A stretch of 64,000 nt of DNA from Saprospiraceae bacterium (lineage in GTDB: Bacteria > Bacteroidota > Bacteroidia > Chitinophagales > Saprospiraceae), in NCBI GenBank assembly GCA_021604865.1, contig BQJU01000017.1:58447-122446 (forward strand), read 5' to 3'. The translations under genes and the position numbers were made by a program. A model generated the notes under the pieces. It made no database searches, had not been told where the DNA came from, and was given only the letters and a program-made list of their open reading frames with translations. The first letter of the stretch is position 1. The number at the start of each line of letters is the position of its first letter. Of this stretch, positions 1 through 8,575 are shown piece after piece.

Positions 1-1574
1 TACCAGACTTCTTCATAGTTGACATTCGGGTTGACATTAAAATATTTTAATAATTTTATAGAAGTGCCTGCATTGGCTTTGTGTCGGGCCCCATACCGGG
101 CTTCATCCAATGTTCTTTGAGAAAAGAAGGTGGAGTCAGGTCCTGTAAAGGTACTTTTGGCCTCACCAGTATAACGCATGGTAATATTTTCGTACCATTT
201 TTCTTTCCCGACCCGCTCTTTTCTACGGAAAGGATAGAGGGTTTGGGTTTGAAATTGAAAATTAGGAAAATTGACCGTAATGTTATTCGTATTGGTATTT
301 TGACTGTGATTAAAACTCAAACTCATAGAAATGGGTTTGTCCCTCCAATTGCGGCTAAAGCTGAAATTGGAGCTCAACTGGTTGTTTAAAACACTTTGAG
401 CATCATTGTATACCCTGGCCTGGTATCCGTTTAATTGAAAATTGATGGTCCCGCCAAATGAATTGAGCGGATGTGCCGAAGGATCCTGATTGTGAGACAA
501 TTGAAGCTTAAAGGACTTCTCTCTGTTAATCATCCCATCCAAAGCTTCACTTCTCCTTACATCATAGCCAATAGAAAACCTGCCATTATATTTATAGCGT
601 TTTCTGTATTGTGATTCCGCAGTAAGGCCCCAGGTTCCCTTGACATATATATTGGCTTTAAGCGATAAATTGAAATGTTCTCCCAATGGAAAAAACCAGC
701 CGATATCTCGCAATCCAAACCCCCACTGATCTGAATATTCGTAGTCCCGGGGAAAAAGCAGACCAGTGCTACGCGTTTTTGAAATAGGGAAAAAACCAAA
801 AGGCAGCCAAAGTGGCGTTGGCACCCCCATTATCTCTAGATTAGAGGGGCCCACGACGACTAGTTTATTAGGAATTACTTTTTGTTTGCCACTGCGGATG
901 CCAAAATGTGGTTCAGGATGTGTGCAGGTGGTAAAAATGGCATCATTGCTATAAACAATATCATTGGAGGTAGTATCTCCCGGATCACCACTGACAAATT
1001 TAGATTTGGTTCCCTGTACAATCATGTCGCCCTGCTGGGTGGTGACATCGTATACGATACCTTTACGGGTTTTGAAGTTGTAGCGCATACGTTCTGCCTT
1101 AAACTCCTGGTCTCCGTCTTTAAACTCAGGAAAACCAGATAGCCTTCCCAGAGAATCGGGCATGCCCTCAGCCGTTACAATATTAGTTTCCCAATCAAAG
1201 ATGATATGATCCGCTTTTACTGAAATGGTGGTATAATTTACAACCCCCTCGCCATACAAGTGAATCTTTTTATCTGCAATATCGTATATCATAGAATCGG
1301 TAGCAGTATACTGGACGGGAGCATCAAGGGAATCCTTTGACAACTGAATTTTCGAGGTATTATCCCCTAAAGAATCCGACAGAATCTGTAGACTATCTAC
1401 GCCGATAAAAACAGTATCTCCTACTGGCAAGGTCGGCACGATTGAATCTAGTTGACTACCAATAGAATCGACTGGTGGTTGAATTTGAGCATCAATACCG
1501 GACGAAAGTCCTAAAAAACACAAAATAATATAAACTAGTTTTGCTTTCAAACGATTATTTCTCTTTATTTGCAT
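1..1574 (-). CDS. lptD: LPS assembly outer-membrane protein LptD (OstA-like), C-terminus cut by window edge
   Basis: The minus strand is open from an ATG at 1574 to the window edge, giving about 524 residues with no stop. It begins with a signal peptide (basic MQIKRNN, hydrophobic core, cleavage near GIDAQ at about residue 30). Residues about 90-230 look like the OstA/LptA-type beta-jellyroll, with lines such as DKKIHLYGEGVVNYTT and VSVKADHIIFDWE-type strands. From about residue 260 it shows the LptD barrel signature (TRSTGLLFPRDYEYSDQWG, then alternating aromatic beta strands). LptD inserts lipopolysaccharide into the outer leaflet of the outer membrane. Bacteroidota homologues run to roughly 850-900 residues, so about a third is missing off the left edge. 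It is divergent from the cell-wall amidase at 1688, which fits an envelope-biogenesis neighbourhood. A TTG at 1550 is an alternative start but would remove the basic N-terminus. Confidence 0.9.
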   Translation of the reverse strand, partial: MQIKRNNRLKAKLVYIILCFLGLSSGIDAQIQPPVDSIGSQLDSIVPTLPVGDTVFIGVDSLQILSDSLGDNTSKIQLSKDSLDAPVQYTATDSMIYDIADKKIHLYGEGVVNYTTISVKADHIIFDWETNIVTAEGMPDSLGRLSGFPEFKDGDQEFKAERMRYNFKTRKGIVYDVTTQQGDMIVQGTKSKFVSGDPGDTTSNDIVYSNDAIFTTCTHPEPHFGIRSGKQKVIPNKLVVVGPSNLEIMGVPTPLWLPFGFFPISKTRSTGLLFPRDYEYSDQWGFGLRDIGWFFPLGEHFNLSLKANIYVKGTWGLTAESQYRKRYKYNGRFSIGYDVRRSEALDGMINREKSFKLQLSHNQDPSAHPLNSFGGTINFQLNGYQARVYNDAQSVLNNQLSSNFSFSRNWRDKPISMSLSFNHSQNTNTNNITVNFPNFQFQTQTLYPFRRKERVGKEKWYENITMRYTGEAKSTFTGPDSTFFSQRTLDEARYGARHKANAGTSIKLLKYFNVNPNVNYEEVW

Positions 1575-1664
1575 TTGATTTCGGCAGTGATTGATTATGG
1601 CTAAAACATTCAAAATCATCCTTATATAAGTTCTGCCGGTTATTTTTAATAAAGCTACTTTCCC

Positions 1665-1672
1665 CAAACTTA
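1665..1672 (-). promoter_or_regulatory. Candidate Bacteroidota -7 element for lptD
   Basis: On the minus strand this reads TAAGTTTG, a perfect TAnnTTTG -7 element. A weak TTTC sits about 20 bases upstream where TTTG would be expected. It lies 90 bases before the lptD ATG and its -33 region overlaps the start of the divergent amidase, so the two genes would share a compact control region. Confidence 0.35.
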
Positions 1673-1687
1673 GCAATACAGCAACCT

Positions 1688-3331
1688 ATGATGAAAGCAT
1701 TAATTGTTTTACAAACGATCTGGCTGGCCTCACTGACGATACCTGTTAACGGGTTTAACATTTCGTTATCCTTTGGCCATCCCACAACTTCCCCATACCT
1801 GAACTCAGGAGCAAGCTTTTTTGAAGGCTCCGATTCCGCTTCTGCAATCGAAATGGTGGGCAAAGTTATCAAAGAAAGTAATATAGACGAAAAAGAATAC
1901 CGGATAAAAACTGTAGTAATTGATCCGGGCCATGGAGGACATGATCCAGGTTGCCTTGGTCATAGCTCGCGGGAAAAACATTTAGCATTGGGTATTGCCT
2001 TAAAAGTTGCCGAAGGCTTGAAATTGAATTTCCCGGAAATCAATGTCATTATGACCCGGGATACCGACGTTTTTATCCCGCTTCATGAAAGGGCAGCCAT
2101 TGCCAACAGAAACAATGCCGATTTATTTATTTCCATTCACTGCAACTATATGCCAGGGCATTCCGGAACAAATGGCTCTGAAACCTACGTCATGGGATTG
2201 CATACAGCACAACACAATCTAGAAGTTGCCAAGCGAGAGAATTCAGCCATTCTTCTTGAAGATAATTACGAAAAAAATTACGATTTTGATCCAAATTCTT
2301 CCGAAGGTCATATCCTGCTTAGTATGTTTCAGAATGCTTATCTGGAACAAAGCATTCTTTTTGCCGACCGGGTAGAAGCCCGGATTGGTTCGGATGCAGC
2401 CCGTAAAAGCCGAGGGGTCAAACAAGCAGGCTTTGTGGTGTTAAAAGAAACAGCCATGCCGAGCGTTCTAGTCGAAGCCGGCTTTTTAAGTAGTTATAAA
2501 GAAGAAAAATTCTTAAAAACGGAAGAAGGTCAACAAGTCATGGCTGATGCGATTATTGCTGCTTTCGCAGAATATAAAATCATGGTAGAAACCGGTAGTT
2601 ATGACATTCCTCCTGGGGTAAAAACCATTCCAGTAGCTTCCAAGGAAAATAAAACAACCCAACCAGCCCCTACGCCAGATAGGTCTATCAAAACTGTCGC
2701 CGTTAAAACAGAGGAAATCCCGGTCCAATCAACCAGTATACCAGCAAAAACCAGGGCCGATAGCCCTTCAGAACCAATCAAAGATTGGGAAAGAGCTTTG
2801 ATAGAAGATAAAGCCAATCGGGTAGCTGTGGCCACAAGACCAACACCTCCTCCACCAACACCTGTTTCAAGCCCAGTACCTGCTACAACATATCCAAACG
2901 ATTATAACAATCCTCAAATTTATAAGGAACGAAAAATCATCCCGATGCAAGGCAGTAATGTACCAGAATCATCGATGCAAATTACCGTTAAATCACCGCC
3001 CCCCTCTTCGACAACTGTCAAGCCTCAAAATCGACCAGCAACTATCCTACAGGACAACCAAAATATCCGCTTTAATGTGCAACTAGCGGCTTCTCCCAGC
3101 CCAATAGACACCAATCAGCCAAAGTGGAGAAGTCTGGAATATCAAATTGAAATTGTTCCGGAAGGCAATTTGTTTAAGTACCAAGCCCGAAACTTCGATA
3201 ATTACTACCAGGCATTAGATGCCAAACTCCACCTGCAAAATCGCGGTTTTGCTGATGCCTTTATTGTGGTTTATAAAGATGGCCGAAAGATCTCCCTGGA
3301 GCAAGCTAAGCTAGAACTTGGCATTCAATAG
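1688..3331 (+). CDS. N-acetylmuramoyl-L-alanine amidase (Amidase_3) with C-terminal SPOR-like domain
   Basis: This is a 547-residue secreted zinc amidase that cleaves the bond between MurNAc and the stem peptide and acts in the periplasm. The signal peptide is MMKALIVLQTIWLASLTIPVNG. The Amidase_3 domain covers about residues 70-300. It has the first zinc histidine in VVIDPGHGGHDPG (about 76-88), the second in FISIHCNY (about 146) and the catalytic glutamate in LVEAGFLSS (about 261). A long Pro/Thr-rich linker (about 310-460) follows, then a SPOR-like fold (about 461-547) ending FIVVYKDGRKISLEQA, which in the family binds denuded septal glycan. An ATG one codon in is equally possible as the start. 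It is followed by a hairpin terminator and an MlaD-like gene; amidase-then-mlaD is a common order in Bacteroidota. A role in daughter-cell separation is inferred from the family. Confidence 0.9.
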   Translation: MMKALIVLQTIWLASLTIPVNGFNISLSFGHPTTSPYLNSGASFFEGSDSASAIEMVGKVIKESNIDEKEYRIKTVVIDPGHGGHDPGCLGHSSREKHLALGIALKVAEGLKLNFPEINVIMTRDTDVFIPLHERAAIANRNNADLFISIHCNYMPGHSGTNGSETYVMGLHTAQHNLEVAKRENSAILLEDNYEKNYDFDPNSSEGHILLSMFQNAYLEQSILFADRVEARIGSDAARKSRGVKQAGFVVLKETAMPSVLVEAGFLSSYKEEKFLKTEEGQQVMADAIIAAFAEYKIMVETGSYDIPPGVKTIPVASKENKTTQPAPTPDRSIKTVAVKTEEIPVQSTSIPAKTRADSPSEPIKDWERALIEDKANRVAVATRPTPPPPTPVSSPVPATTYPNDYNNPQIYKERKIIPMQGSNVPESSMQITVKSPPPSSTTVKPQNRPATILQDNQNIRFNVQLAASPSPIDTNQPKWRSLEYQIEIVPEGNLFKYQARNFDNYYQALDAKLHLQNRGFADAFIVVYKDGRKISLEQAKLELGIQ

Positions 3332-3399
3332 TCTTGTTTATTGGGGCTGTATCTTCTGAAGTAAACAAAACCCTTTTACATTACGGTTGTTGTAGAAAT

Positions 3400-3429
3400 A
3401 TCGTTTTGCTAATGGCAAAAACGATTTTT
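3400..3429 (+). terminator. Intrinsic terminator after the amidase gene
   Basis: ATCGTTTTGC pairs with GCAAAAACGAT (one bulged A) around a 5-base loop, followed by TTTTTC. It lies 70 bases after the amidase stop and ahead of the separate mlaD promoter. Confidence 0.5.
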
Positions 3430-3461
3430 CGTATGTACACTTATTTTCTCTAACAAAATCT

Positions 3462-3469
3462 TACATTTG
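3462..3469 (+). promoter_or_regulatory. Candidate -7 element for the MlaD-like gene
   Basis: TACATTTG matches the Bacteroidota TAnnTTTG consensus exactly and ends 22 bases before the ATG at 3492. No good TTTG -33 element is visible. Confidence 0.4.
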
Positions 3470-3491
3470 CGACTCGTTTAAACCCTATAAT

Positions 3492-4520
3492 ATGTCAAAC
3501 GAAGTAAAGATTGGTCTATTGGCCATCGTCACTATTGCCCTTTCCTTTTGGGGATACAAATTTATTTTGGGCAAAAATGTGTTGACCAAGTCCAATAACT
3601 ATAAAGTCCTATATGAAAATGTTGGCGGCCTGCAAATTGGTACTACGGTTCGCATTAATGGTGTAGCGGTAGGTACTGTAGCTAGTATTACCCTGCTGCC
3701 CGATGAGAAAGAACAAGTGCTTGTACTACTTGATTTGCAAAAATCGATAGCAATACCAAAATCTACGGTTGCGGCCATTACTTCCGTAGGTTTTATGGGA
3801 GGACAAGTCATTGTGTTGGAATATGACAAACCCTGCAAGGGGAATGACTGTGCAGAAAGTGGTAGTTTTATCAAAGGAGAAACCCGGGGATTGCTGGCTT
3901 CAATGATGGGGGTTGACGATCTCAAAATATATATGGATATACTTAAAACCGGTTTGATTGAGGTTTTAGATAGCCTTGACCAACGACTCCTTGATCCCGA
4001 TAGCAACTCCCCACTTGCCAAAAGTGTCAAAGACTTACAGGGAACCCTGGCTAATTTAAACACAGCCACCGGGCGGGTAGATGACCTTCTGAGAACATCT
4101 TCTAAAAATATCAACGGTTCTTTGGCCAACTTAAACACCTTTACCGGTGGGCTGGCAGATAAACAAGATGAGATAGCTGGTATCATTGACAATGCTAAAA
4201 CTTTGTCTCAGGATTTGGCTGATGCCAAATTGAAAGAAACAATGCTGGAAGCTCAGGCAGCGATTGTGGAGTTAAAAACTGCCATCAAGACTGCTGATGG
4301 GGCCCTCTCAGGTGTTTCAGATGTTGTCGGTAAAATCAAAAATGGAGAAGGTTCATTAGGGAAATTATTACAAGACGAAGAGTTGTACAACAACCTCAAT
4401 TCCCTAAGCAGACGTGCCGATTCACTCATCACGGATATTCAGGATCGACCATATCGCTATATGCCGTTAAAGGGGAGAAAAAAAGTACAACGCTACGATC
4501 GTCTGGATGAAAAGAATTAA
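3492..4520 (+). CDS. mlaD: MlaD-family MCE-domain lipid-transport protein
   Basis: This 342-residue protein has an N-terminal membrane anchor (about residues 6-26, ending in GYKFILGKN). A single MCE domain follows at about 38-118, recognisable from VLYENVGGLQIGTTVRINGVAVG and the later SVGFMGGQVIVLEY. The rest is a long, mostly helical, Asn/Leu-rich tail (about 140-320) with repeated LANLNT segments. MCE proteins form hexameric rings that carry phospholipids between the inner and outer membranes. The usual MlaE/MlaF permease and ATPase genes are not next to it, which is normal in this phylum. The helical tail is longer than in E. coli MlaD and may form a tunnel-like extension, which is inference. 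It lies downstream of the amidase but has its own -7 element. Confidence 0.85.
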   Translation: MSNEVKIGLLAIVTIALSFWGYKFILGKNVLTKSNNYKVLYENVGGLQIGTTVRINGVAVGTVASITLLPDEKEQVLVLLDLQKSIAIPKSTVAAITSVGFMGGQVIVLEYDKPCKGNDCAESGSFIKGETRGLLASMMGVDDLKIYMDILKTGLIEVLDSLDQRLLDPDSNSPLAKSVKDLQGTLANLNTATGRVDDLLRTSSKNINGSLANLNTFTGGLADKQDEIAGIIDNAKTLSQDLADAKLKETMLEAQAAIVELKTAIKTADGALSGVSDVVGKIKNGEGSLGKLLQDEELYNNLNSLSRRADSLITDIQDRPYRYMPLKGRKKVQRYDRLDEKN

Positions 4521-4668
4521 TTGATTGGGTGAAAGGAGAAGCAATGCAATGCACAACTGCTAATTATTGTGCTCACTTTTTGCCTTTCATTTTTTACTTT
4601 TGATTGGAAGGAATAGAAAGATGAGCCCTACATCACCTCATCACTCACTCACCATCACTGTATAAACC

Positions 4669-5226
4669 ATGTCTCTTAAAAACCCGGAAAATGCCATCCG
4701 CAATCAATACGCCAATCAAGGGGTTGAAGGCTATTACCGGGAGCATGGTTCTGATTACACAAATCCACATTTTGACCAAGTTCGGCAGTTATTGATTCAA
4801 AACAGACAACGAATTGATTACCAGTCAATTCTGGACTTTAGTTGCGGTAGCGGTGAAGTTAGTCAGGTGATCCAGGAACTCGGTTATGCATTACCAACGG
4901 CCAGCGATCCTTTTACTTCAGCTGCTTACCATGAAAAATTTAAACAACGTTGTCTGGATTATTCCTTTCAAGATGTGATCAAAGGCCAATTAGAAGGGCA
5001 GTTTTCAGCCATCATTTGCAGCTTTGCCATGCATCTTTGTCCTCCAAAAGATTTATTCCCGCTGGTTTTTCAGCTATTTCAACACACCTCACGCCTTGTA
5101 ATTATCACTCCTCATAAACGCCCTGAATTGAGTAAATTGTCAAGAGTAGACCTAGATTTTGAAGATTTTTGCTTGACTGCCCGTGGGAAAAAGGTGCGTC
5201 TTCGGACTTATGCTGCTACTTTTTAG
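4669..5226 (+). CDS. Class I SAM-dependent methyltransferase-like protein
   Basis: A 185-residue protein with a short SAM-binding core. Motif I is ILDFSCGSGEVSQVIQELGY at about residues 60-80, and a hydrophobic strand at about 118-124 (FSAIICSFAMHL) is followed by a second at about 145-152 (RLVIITPHKRP). It is small for the family and lacks a clear substrate-recognition domain, so the methyl acceptor cannot be named. The 3' end runs convergently into tilS, with an 11-base overlap of the two coding ends (5216-5226). The upstream 148-base gap shows no clear promoter. Confidence 0.7.
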   Translation: MSLKNPENAIRNQYANQGVEGYYREHGSDYTNPHFDQVRQLLIQNRQRIDYQSILDFSCGSGEVSQVIQELGYALPTASDPFTSAAYHEKFKQRCLDYSFQDVIKGQLEGQFSAIICSFAMHLCPPKDLFPLVFQLFQHTSRLVIITPHKRPELSKLSRVDLDFEDFCLTARGKKVRLRTYAATF

Positions 5227-6565
5227 ATTTGTTTCGGTGAATCTCTACTTGCAGGTAACTTTTGGTTTCCTTTGTTATTTTAAACCGATCATCCAGCCGA
5301 TAACCGACAATGCCAATGATCCTCTCATCACCATTGAGTAATAACCAAGCTTTTTCCTTTTCAAAGAGAGAGAGTTTTTGGTTGGAAAAATAATCCTGGA
5401 CTTTTTGATGGCCGGTCATTCCCAAAGGTTGAAAGTGATCTCCGGTAAACCAATGCCGAACTTTCAATGGGTAAATCAATTGATCAGCATCCAAAACCAA
5501 CCCCTCTTTATCTTTGGGCAATGTTGTAGGTGAGCCATCCCTATGTCTTATTTCCAGTGTAAAAGTATCCAGATCAAGCACTTTTGTAGTAGGATAAATC
5601 TCAAATTGTACCTCTCTTTGTTCCCCCTCATCCTTTTGAACCACTAATCTTTCCCGATCCACCAGCATGCGATGGGTTGGAGTATAAAATACTGCTCCCG
5701 TTTGGGTTGTCACGGATAACGCATTGACAAGCTGATCTCCCAGAAAACCATACTCCTTCAGCCATTCATACAATAAACTCGGTGCAGCAGGATGCTCCCG
5801 CAGGTTTTTAAGGTCAATTTCAAACCCATTTTCCAATTCCCGCACCCACTGCTTTCGAAAGTGGTCGACAGCAAAAGTATAGAGCCACTCGGTTTCCCGC
5901 ATCCGTTGGAAATTCTCACTCATGGTCGTTTCCAAACTCAAATTAATAGATTTCAAAACTGGTACGACATCCAACCGAATCCGGTTACGGGAATATTTGC
6001 GCTCCGCATTGGAAACATCTTCACGGTATGCGATATTTTCCTGGTGAACAAAATTTTCAATCTCTTTCCGTGAAGCAAATAAAAGCGGGCGAATGATGCG
6101 ATCATTTTGGACTGGAATACCATGAAGGCCCCTGATGCCACAACCTTTGGTGAAATTATACAATGCTGTTTCTATGCTATCATTTAAATGGTGTGCCGTA
6201 GCAATACAAGTATAGCCAACCTCCTTCCGAATCTTTTCAAGCCAATCGTACCGTAGATGGCGGGCCGTCAATTGCAGGGATTGTCCCGTATGGCTCATGG
6301 CTTCATGGGTATCAAAGCGAATATGGTAAAATGGCTGGCTAAAACGATCCGCCAAGGCTTTGACAAATACCTCATCGCCATCTGAATCGGTACCACGCAA
6401 CTGAAAGTTACAATGAGCCAACCCAAAAGTATATCCGAGTTGTGCAAACAAATATACCATGGCCACAGAATCTACCCCACCACTGACCGCCAATAGTACC
6501 TTGTCATTGCTTGTCAATAAATGATTGGTTTCAATAAATGATTGTAGCCGACCTAACATTTGCAT
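5216..6565 (-). CDS. tilS: tRNA(Ile)-lysidine synthetase TilS
   Basis: A 449-residue cytoplasmic enzyme that uses ATP and lysine to convert C34 of tRNA-Ile(CAU) to lysidine so that it reads AUA codons. The N-terminal PP-loop ATPase carries SGGVDS at residues 28-33 and the family line TAHHLNDSIETALYNFTKGCGIRGLHGI at about 125-150. The helical substrate domain follows. The TilS C-terminal beta domain (about 365-440, with TGDHFQPLGMTGHQKVQDYFSN) is present, so the protein looks full length. The start codon overlaps the stop of lysC by one base, so the two are translationally coupled in one minus-strand operon. Confidence 0.95.
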   Translation of the reverse strand: MQMLGRLQSFIETNHLLTSNDKVLLAVSGGVDSVAMVYLFAQLGYTFGLAHCNFQLRGTDSDGDEVFVKALADRFSQPFYHIRFDTHEAMSHTGQSLQLTARHLRYDWLEKIRKEVGYTCIATAHHLNDSIETALYNFTKGCGIRGLHGIPVQNDRIIRPLLFASRKEIENFVHQENIAYREDVSNAERKYSRNRIRLDVVPVLKSINLSLETTMSENFQRMRETEWLYTFAVDHFRKQWVRELENGFEIDLKNLREHPAAPSLLYEWLKEYGFLGDQLVNALSVTTQTGAVFYTPTHRMLVDRERLVVQKDEGEQREVQFEIYPTTKVLDLDTFTLEIRHRDGSPTTLPKDKEGLVLDADQLIYPLKVRHWFTGDHFQPLGMTGHQKVQDYFSNQKLSLFEKEKAWLLLNGDERIIGIVGYRLDDRFKITKETKSYLQVEIHRNKSKK

Positions 6566-7869
6566 TATTTTATCTTAGGTTTTCTTTGCATCACCGGAAC
6601 ATCGCGGGCAACCATTTGAACTGTATTTCGTAGTCTTTCTTCCAACAGAATAATTTTTCCGCGTCTCAGATTGTCCAATACGTCTTGTTGAAAGTGCCTG
6701 ACGGTTATCAACTCCAGATCCCGGTCTAAAATCACCTTGAATTGATCCTGTACTTTTTCAATAAACTGGTCTACCTTGTTGTCTATATCGTTCACACAAA
6801 CGACAAAGCTAATAGCCGTATTTTGCATCATATTCACCTGCATTCGCAAATCGGCAATCAGTGTAAAAAGATAACTCATGTGGTGCTCGGCCACAAAAGA
6901 AAAGTCACGGGTAGCTATTTGAAGTAGGGCCTGGTGTTGTTCTACTGCAACCATAGGCGGATAAGTATCTTCCACTTCTGAGGAAATAAAAGTCCCCTCT
7001 GCTTCGGGCTCCACAAAGGACTTTACAAACAGAGGAATACTCTTGTTTTGTAAGGGTTTGATTGTTTTAGGGTGGATGACTTTAGCCCCGTAATAGGTCA
7101 TCTCAATAGCCTCTCTATAAGAAAGCCGATCGATTTTGGTTACATGATTAAATAACCTGGGATCAGCCGTCAATACACCAGGCACATCTTTCCAAATAGT
7201 CATACTTTCAGCATCCAGACAATAAGAGAAGATGGCAGCAGTATAATCTGACCCTTCCCGACCTAGTGTGGTGGTAAAATTCTCTGTAGTACTACCAATA
7301 AAGCCTTGAGTTAAGACAAATCCGGGCTTCTCCGTCATAGGTTTCGCCAGTCGATCGCAGCGCTCCTGAGTTTCTTCCCATTGTACCCAACCTTCCCGAA
7401 AAATATCGTCAGTCAGGATAATATCCCGGGCATCTAGCCATTGTGTGGGCAATCCAATTTTGCTGAAGTAGGCCTGTGCAATTTTAGAAGAAACCAGCTC
7501 CCCTATCGAAACGATTTGGTCATACATATAGTCGTAGTTTTCATGAGGTGGCTCATCCAACACCCATTCAACTTCTACAAAAGCATCATTGACCGATGCA
7601 TATACCTCATCTTCCGAACCAAAAAGGGCTTCACAAATCTGATAGTGGTGCTTTTTTATCGCATCGAGCAATTTGCTAGCTTCGCCTGTACCCTTATGAT
7701 GCGCATTTACGACCTCCTCAAATGCATTAGTGGTCTTACCCATTGCAGAAACGACAATCACTAGTCTTTGGTCACGGAATGTTTTCAGGATATTGGCTAC
7801 ATTCATGATCGCATTAGCATCTTTGAGAGAAGCACCTCCAAATTTGAATACTTTAATGGCCTTTTTCAT
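6565..7869 (-). CDS. lysC: Aspartate kinase (monofunctional)
   Basis: A 434-residue aspartokinase that phosphorylates L-aspartate, the first step toward lysine, threonine, methionine and diaminopimelate. The kinase signature KFGGASLKD lies at about residues 9-17. Other kinase lines are GREGSDYTAAIFSY (about 213-226) and WKDVPGVLTADPR (about 236-248), the latter with the nucleotide and Asp contacts. The C-terminal part (about 305-425) is the ACT regulatory region, which suggests amino-acid feedback; which amino acid cannot be read. There is no homoserine dehydrogenase fusion of the ThrA type. It is the first gene of the lysC-tilS pair. Confidence 0.92.
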   Translation of the reverse strand: MKKAIKVFKFGGASLKDANAIMNVANILKTFRDQRLVIVVSAMGKTTNAFEEVVNAHHKGTGEASKLLDAIKKHHYQICEALFGSEDEVYASVNDAFVEVEWVLDEPPHENYDYMYDQIVSIGELVSSKIAQAYFSKIGLPTQWLDARDIILTDDIFREGWVQWEETQERCDRLAKPMTEKPGFVLTQGFIGSTTENFTTTLGREGSDYTAAIFSYCLDAESMTIWKDVPGVLTADPRLFNHVTKIDRLSYREAIEMTYYGAKVIHPKTIKPLQNKSIPLFVKSFVEPEAEGTFISSEVEDTYPPMVAVEQHQALLQIATRDFSFVAEHHMSYLFTLIADLRMQVNMMQNTAISFVVCVNDIDNKVDQFIEKVQDQFKVILDRDLELITVRHFQQDVLDNLRRGKIILLEERLRNTVQMVARDVPVMQRKPKIK

Positions 7870-8203
7870 TTTTTACAACTCTATTTATTGAGAATGAGGC
7901 AAAGATAAAATTTTTACATTTCCTGTGTGGAAGGAATGGTGAAATTGGACGAATGGATGAAGTGGTCGACTATTCAGCCTTTGCAGAGCTTTGGCCAAGT
8001 AAGACGGCAAAGCTTCGTCGTCCGAAGGAAGGAATGTTTGGCCATATCTACTACTCTCCACGATATTCGCCTTTGGCAAAAGTGCAAGGGATAGAGGCAT
8101 CAATCTGGCAAAATCTGACATCAAATAGATGATCATATATTCTTTTTTCTTTACTTCCTGCATTTTTTTAATTTTGTGCTCTGTCCTTTTTTAAAAAATT
8201 ATT
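7870..8203. other. Divergent intergenic region between lysC and oadG
   Basis: This 334-base stretch between the two divergent genes holds no gene I can support. The one ORF here (7885-8163, minus) has no recognisable motif. A hairpin is visible around 7989-8017, where AGCTTTG and CAAAGCT pair across a 14-base loop. An oadG -7 element lies at its right end. Confidence 0.4.
8169..8176 (+). promoter_or_regulatory. Candidate -7 element for the decarboxylase operon
   Basis: TAATTTTG matches TAnnTTTG. A T-rich stretch (TTTTTT) sits about 20 bases upstream in the -33 position. The oadG ATG is 28 bases downstream. Confidence 0.4.
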
Positions 8204-8455
8204 ATGCCTGAAAGTCTACAAACAGCATTTTTACTTTTGGTGGTTGGCATGGTCACCGTTTTTGTGGTATTGAGCCTGGTTGTATTTACAGGACGATCGA
8301 TCATCTGGATAGTCAATCGATATTACGTGCCAGAGGAGACCATTAATGCTATATCAGGTACTGAAATTGCCCCGAAAAAAGTAGCAGCCATTGTTGCAGC
8401 TGTTGAAATCTTCACAAATGGTCAAGGCAAAATTGACACTATAAATCCCCAATAA
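8204..8455 (+). CDS. oadG: Na+-pumping decarboxylase gamma subunit (OadG family)
   Basis: An 83-residue protein with one N-terminal membrane helix (about residues 8-34, with LLVVGMVTVFVVLSLVVFTG) and a short charged tail. This is the size and layout of OadG, which anchors and assembles the alpha and beta subunits of sodium-pumping decarboxylases. The tail lacks the Pro-rich segment and terminal zinc-binding His seen in some OadG proteins. Its place directly upstream of alpha and beta subunit genes supports the call more than its sequence does. Confidence 0.8.
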   Translation: MPESLQTAFLLLVVGMVTVFVVLSLVVFTGRSIIWIVNRYYVPEETINAISGTEIAPKKVAAIVAAVEIFTNGQGKIDTINPQ

Positions 8456-8575
8456 CCAATTTTGTTTAGTGCCGCTTTTTAGCGATAAATATGGTCTCCA
8501 GCCATGTTCAAAAATGTCTTCCCAAAAACGACTAAAGTTTAAACCTAGTAACCAAGGATACGATAAAACCGAATT

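Noticed and set aside
81..1142. Several short open frames on both strands at the left edge
   Set aside because: They are shadows of the truncated lptD frame, which runs open on the minus strand from 1574 to the edge.
3599..4192. 197-residue open frame on the minus strand
   Set aside because: Antisense shadow of the MlaD-like gene, Ser/Thr/Pro-rich as expected from the complement.
7885..8163. 92-residue open frame on the minus strand between lysC and oadG
   Set aside because: No recognisable motif, odd composition, and it overlaps the promoter region of oadG; I treat the stretch as intergenic.
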